A DNA stretch of 7,087 bases from assembly GCA_023387085.1 (NCBI GenBank), contig JAEWIL010000226.1:1-7087 (forward strand). Direction: 5' to 3'. The number at the start of each line of letters is the position of its first letter. Positions within the stretch are counted from its first letter, which is position 1. The stretch comes from Pseudomonadota bacterium (GTDB lineage Bacteria; Pseudomonadota; Alphaproteobacteria; Sphingomonadales; Sphingomonadaceae). The position numbers were made by a program, and so were the translations under genes. A model generated the notes under the pieces. The model saw only the letters and a program-made list of their open reading frames with translations. It had not been told where the DNA came from and ran no database searches. Positions 4,693-7,087 of the stretch are shown piece by piece.

Positions 4693-7023
4693 ATGGTTTC
4701 GTCGAAAGCCAAAGCCTATCTGACAATCACGACCGCACTGGGTCTGGCGCTGATCGCGGCCCCTGCCGCAGCGCAGGAAAGCGCACCGCGCGAACCGGAG
4801 GCCCGCGAGAGCGCCTTTGCGAACAACGACATCATCGTCACCGCGCAGAAGCGCGCGCAGAATCTGCAGGATGTGCCGGTCGCGATTTCGGTCGTGTCGG
4901 GCGAGATGCTCGAGCGGTCGAACGTCAACTCGGCCGAGCAATTGTTCCAGCGCGTCCCGACCCTGACCTTCCGCAAGGGCAACACGAACAAGGATTCGGC
5001 GCTGTCGATCCGCGGCGTCGGCACGATCAGCTTTTCCTCGGGCGTCGAACCCTCGGTGTCGACTGTGATCGACGGCGTCGTCTATGCGCGCACCGGCCAG
5101 CAGACGTCGGATTTCCTCGACGTCGAGCGCATCGAGGTGCTGCGCGGCCCGCAGGGCAGCCTGTTCGGCAAAAATGCCAGCGCGGGCGTCATCAACATCG
5201 TCACGCGCGAGCCCGACGATGCGCTGGGCGGCTATCTGGATGCAGCGTGGTACGAGGGCAATGAGTATCGCATTCGCGGCAGCGTCGGCGGCGCGATCGG
5301 CGACGGCGTCAAGGCGTCGCTTACCGGATTCTGGTCCCAATATGACGGCAACGGCCGCAACGTGTTCAACAACCACAAGATCAACGGCTATGAACATTGG
5401 GGCGTGCGCGGCAAGCTGATCGCGGAGCCGACCGACGCGCTGAAAATCACGCTGATCGCCGATTATTCGAAGAACAGCGACAATGGCTATGCCGACAGCA
5501 TCGGCACCGTCTTTCCCTCGGCCTTCAACAATGCGGTGTTCATCCCCAGCCTCGCGCCGCTGGTGCTCGACGGCAAGAACAAGAATATCGACAACGACCT
5601 CGATCCCTACACCAAGGACAAGAACAGCGGCGTGTCGGGGCAGATCGATTATGACCTTGGCGGGGTGAAGCTGACCTCGATCACCGCCTATCGCCACTGG
5701 TATAATTTCCAGCAGCGCGATGGCGATTTCCGGTCCGACGCGCCCTCCTATGTCAACACCGGCACCGCGTCGGGCGACGTGCGCTCGCACGACCGCGGCG
5801 ACCTGAAATTCGACCAGTTCACGCAGGAAATCCGCATCGCTTCGGCCAATCCGCAATTCTTCGAATATGTGGCGGGCCTCTATTACTACCGCACCAAGGA
5901 GGTCGATTTCTTCAACCGCACCGTGACCGCCTGCACCGCGTCGACGCTGCCGACCGTCGGCGGGCTGACGCCGTGCGCCGCCGGATCGTCGACCTATTCG
6001 ACGAACGAGGGCAACGCCGATTTCACGACCAAGCTGACCAGCTATTCGGCTTTCGGTCAGGGTACGCTGAACTTTACCGACGCGTTCCGCGGGATTCTTG
6101 GTCTGCGCTATACCGAGGACAAGGTGAGCTATGATTTCGCCCGCACTTCGACGCAGGCGACGGCGTTCAGCGGGGTGAACCCCGCCTTCACCGCCAATGG
6201 GTCGATCAAGGACCATGGCTGGTCGGGCAACGCCGGCCTGCAATATGACGTCAGCGACGATATCATGGCCTATGGCATGTATACGCGCGGCTACAAAGGA
6301 CCGGCGCTCAACGTCTTCTTCAACATGCAGGCGCGCGATACCGGCCGGATCGATCCCGAACGGTCGAACGCCTATGAGGCCGGCCTCAAGATGCGGTTGT
6401 TCGATCGCAAGCTGACGCTGAACCTTGCCGCCTTCTATGCCAAGTACAACAATTACCAGGCGAACTTCCTCGACATTGTCGCGGGTCAGGTCGTCACACG
6501 CCTGACCAACGCCGGTTCGGTATCGACGCGCGGCATCGAGATGGATTTCAACGCGGCGGTCACCGACAATTTCCAGCTGTCGGGCGGCTTCAACTATACC
6601 GACGCGCACATCAACAAGTTCATCTGTCCGACAGGCGCGGCGGTGACCTGCGCCGATGCGATCAACGGCAAGCCTCTGCCCTTTGCCCCCAAATATAAGG
6701 GTACGGTAACGATGGACTGGCGCCTGCCGCTCAATCTGGACGGCTTCAACGTCGATCTGAACAGCTCGCTCACCTATCAGAGCAAGACCAATTTCGACAT
6801 CAACCAGAACCCCAATGCTTTCCAGAGCCCCTATGCGATCTGGGATGCCGGGGTGACGGTCCGCACCGCCGACGACAAATATGCCCTGTCGTTCATCGTC
6901 AAGAACATCACCGACAAGCAGTTCGTGATCCAGCGCATCCCCAATGGCACCAGCTTCATGCGCCAGATCACCCCGCGCGACGCCGAGCGTTATGTCGGCG
7001 TCACCGGGCGGGTGAATTTCTGA
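4693..7023 (+). CDS. TonB-dependent outer-membrane receptor, complete
   Basis: A full 776-residue receptor. The ATG lies 7 nt after GGAGG. A signal peptide (hydrophobic core about residues 10-26) ends at APAAA before QES, near residue 27. A TonB box follows (DIIVTAQKR at 46-54) leading into DVPVAISVVSG. The plug spans roughly 55-172, with SIRGVGT (105-111) and the family signature RIEVLRGPQGSLFGKNASAG (146-165). The remainder is the barrel, ending in RYVGVTGRVNF with the terminal phenylalanine typical of Bam-assembled proteins. Two cysteine pairs (in RTVTACTASTLPTVGGLTPC and FICPTGAAVTC) probably form loop disulfides. It belongs to the large sphingomonad receptor group that imports varied organic ligands as well as siderophores; specificity cannot be assigned. 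It has its own long upstream region with two repeats and a dyad, so it is probably regulated separately from the LysR gene. Confidence 0.95.
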   Translation: MVSSKAKAYLTITTALGLALIAAPAAAQESAPREPEARESAFANNDIIVTAQKRAQNLQDVPVAISVVSGEMLERSNVNSAEQLFQRVPTLTFRKGNTNKDSALSIRGVGTISFSSGVEPSVSTVIDGVVYARTGQQTSDFLDVERIEVLRGPQGSLFGKNASAGVINIVTREPDDALGGYLDAAWYEGNEYRIRGSVGGAIGDGVKASLTGFWSQYDGNGRNVFNNHKINGYEHWGVRGKLIAEPTDALKITLIADYSKNSDNGYADSIGTVFPSAFNNAVFIPSLAPLVLDGKNKNIDNDLDPYTKDKNSGVSGQIDYDLGGVKLTSITAYRHWYNFQQRDGDFRSDAPSYVNTGTASGDVRSHDRGDLKFDQFTQEIRIASANPQFFEYVAGLYYYRTKEVDFFNRTVTACTASTLPTVGGLTPCAAGSSTYSTNEGNADFTTKLTSYSAFGQGTLNFTDAFRGILGLRYTEDKVSYDFARTSTQATAFSGVNPAFTANGSIKDHGWSGNAGLQYDVSDDIMAYGMYTRGYKGPALNVFFNMQARDTGRIDPERSNAYEAGLKMRLFDRKLTLNLAAFYAKYNNYQANFLDIVAGQVVTRLTNAGSVSTRGIEMDFNAAVTDNFQLSGGFNYTDAHINKFICPTGAAVTCADAINGKPLPFAPKYKGTVTMDWRLPLNLDGFNVDLNSSLTYQSKTNFDINQNPNAFQSPYAIWDAGVTVRTADDKYALSFIVKNITDKQFVIQRIPNGTSFMRQITPRDAERYVGVTGRVNF

Positions 7024-7031
7024 CGATGATA

Positions 7032-7078
7032 TCCTCCCTGTCGCGAAGCGATGGGGAGGGGGACTATCCGAAGGATGG
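7032..7078 (+). repeat. Tandem GAA-loop hairpins after the receptor, dispersed-repeat-like, possible terminator
   Basis: The first hairpin pairs 7032-7044 with 7048-7060 around a GAA loop: 13 base pairs, of which three are G-T. The second pairs 7064-7069 with 7073-7078 around another GAA loop: 6 pairs, one G-T. It starts 8 bp after the receptor stop and continues towards the window edge. No T-tract follows, so it is not a standard intrinsic terminator. The CTCCC...GGGGAGG arms followed by a second small hairpin resemble an intergenic palindromic repeat that I recall as common in sphingomonad genomes; this is memory rather than a search. Confidence 0.6.
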
Positions 7079-7087
7079 TGGAGCTGG

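Noticed and set aside
4075..6609. 844-codon open frame on the minus strand, antisense to the right receptor
   Set aside because: It runs opposite the well-supported receptor and through its regulatory region. Its composition (rich in Arg, Ala, Val, Asp, His) is that of a GC-rich gene read backwards; no domain is recognisable.

Overview
The window is high-GC DNA and most likely comes from an alphaproteobacterium of the Sphingomonadales (Sphingopyxis, Sphingomonas or Novosphingobium type). The case rests on the style of the two TonB-dependent receptors, the opine-type LysR regulator, and a GAA-loop tandem hairpin at the right end that resembles a dispersed repeat I associate with sphingomonad genomes. 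The genus is an inference; no rRNA or marker gene is present.

Layout. The locus diverges from about position 3300. Leftwards on the minus strand run a phytanoyl-CoA-dioxygenase-family (PhyH) Fe(II)/2-oxoglutarate oxygenase (2481-3245), then after 26 bp a flavodoxin-fold NAD(P)H:FMN reductase (1825-2454), then after 180 bp an outer-membrane TonB-dependent receptor (1-1644) that runs off the left edge. Rightwards run a LysR-type regulator (3345-4265), a 427-bp non-coding stretch, and a second TonB-dependent receptor (4693-7023). A palindromic hairpin pair follows it and is cut near the right edge. Five protein genes are therefore well supported. Very long open frames antisense to or overlapping them are by-products of GC-rich codon usage.

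Likely biology (inference). The two receptors would import one or more scarce ligands across the outer membrane. The PhyH oxygenase and FMN reductase form an apparent two-gene operon that could oxidise or cleave the ligand, and the divergent LysR protein is the obvious candidate local regulator. The substrate cannot be read from the sequence. No CoA ligase, thiolase or other phytanate-pathway gene is in view, so the PhyH name should not be taken as its substrate.

The non-coding parts are the least ordinary. The 427-bp region ahead of the second receptor holds two gap-free 68-nt copies (48/68 identical) of one element, then a 23-bp dyad just upstream of the ribosome binding site. The LysR/PhyH gap has two dyads and a promoter placed so that LysR mRNA would probably be leaderless. 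The region ahead of the first receptor has three copies of a TGTCAGC element in direct and inverted arrangement.
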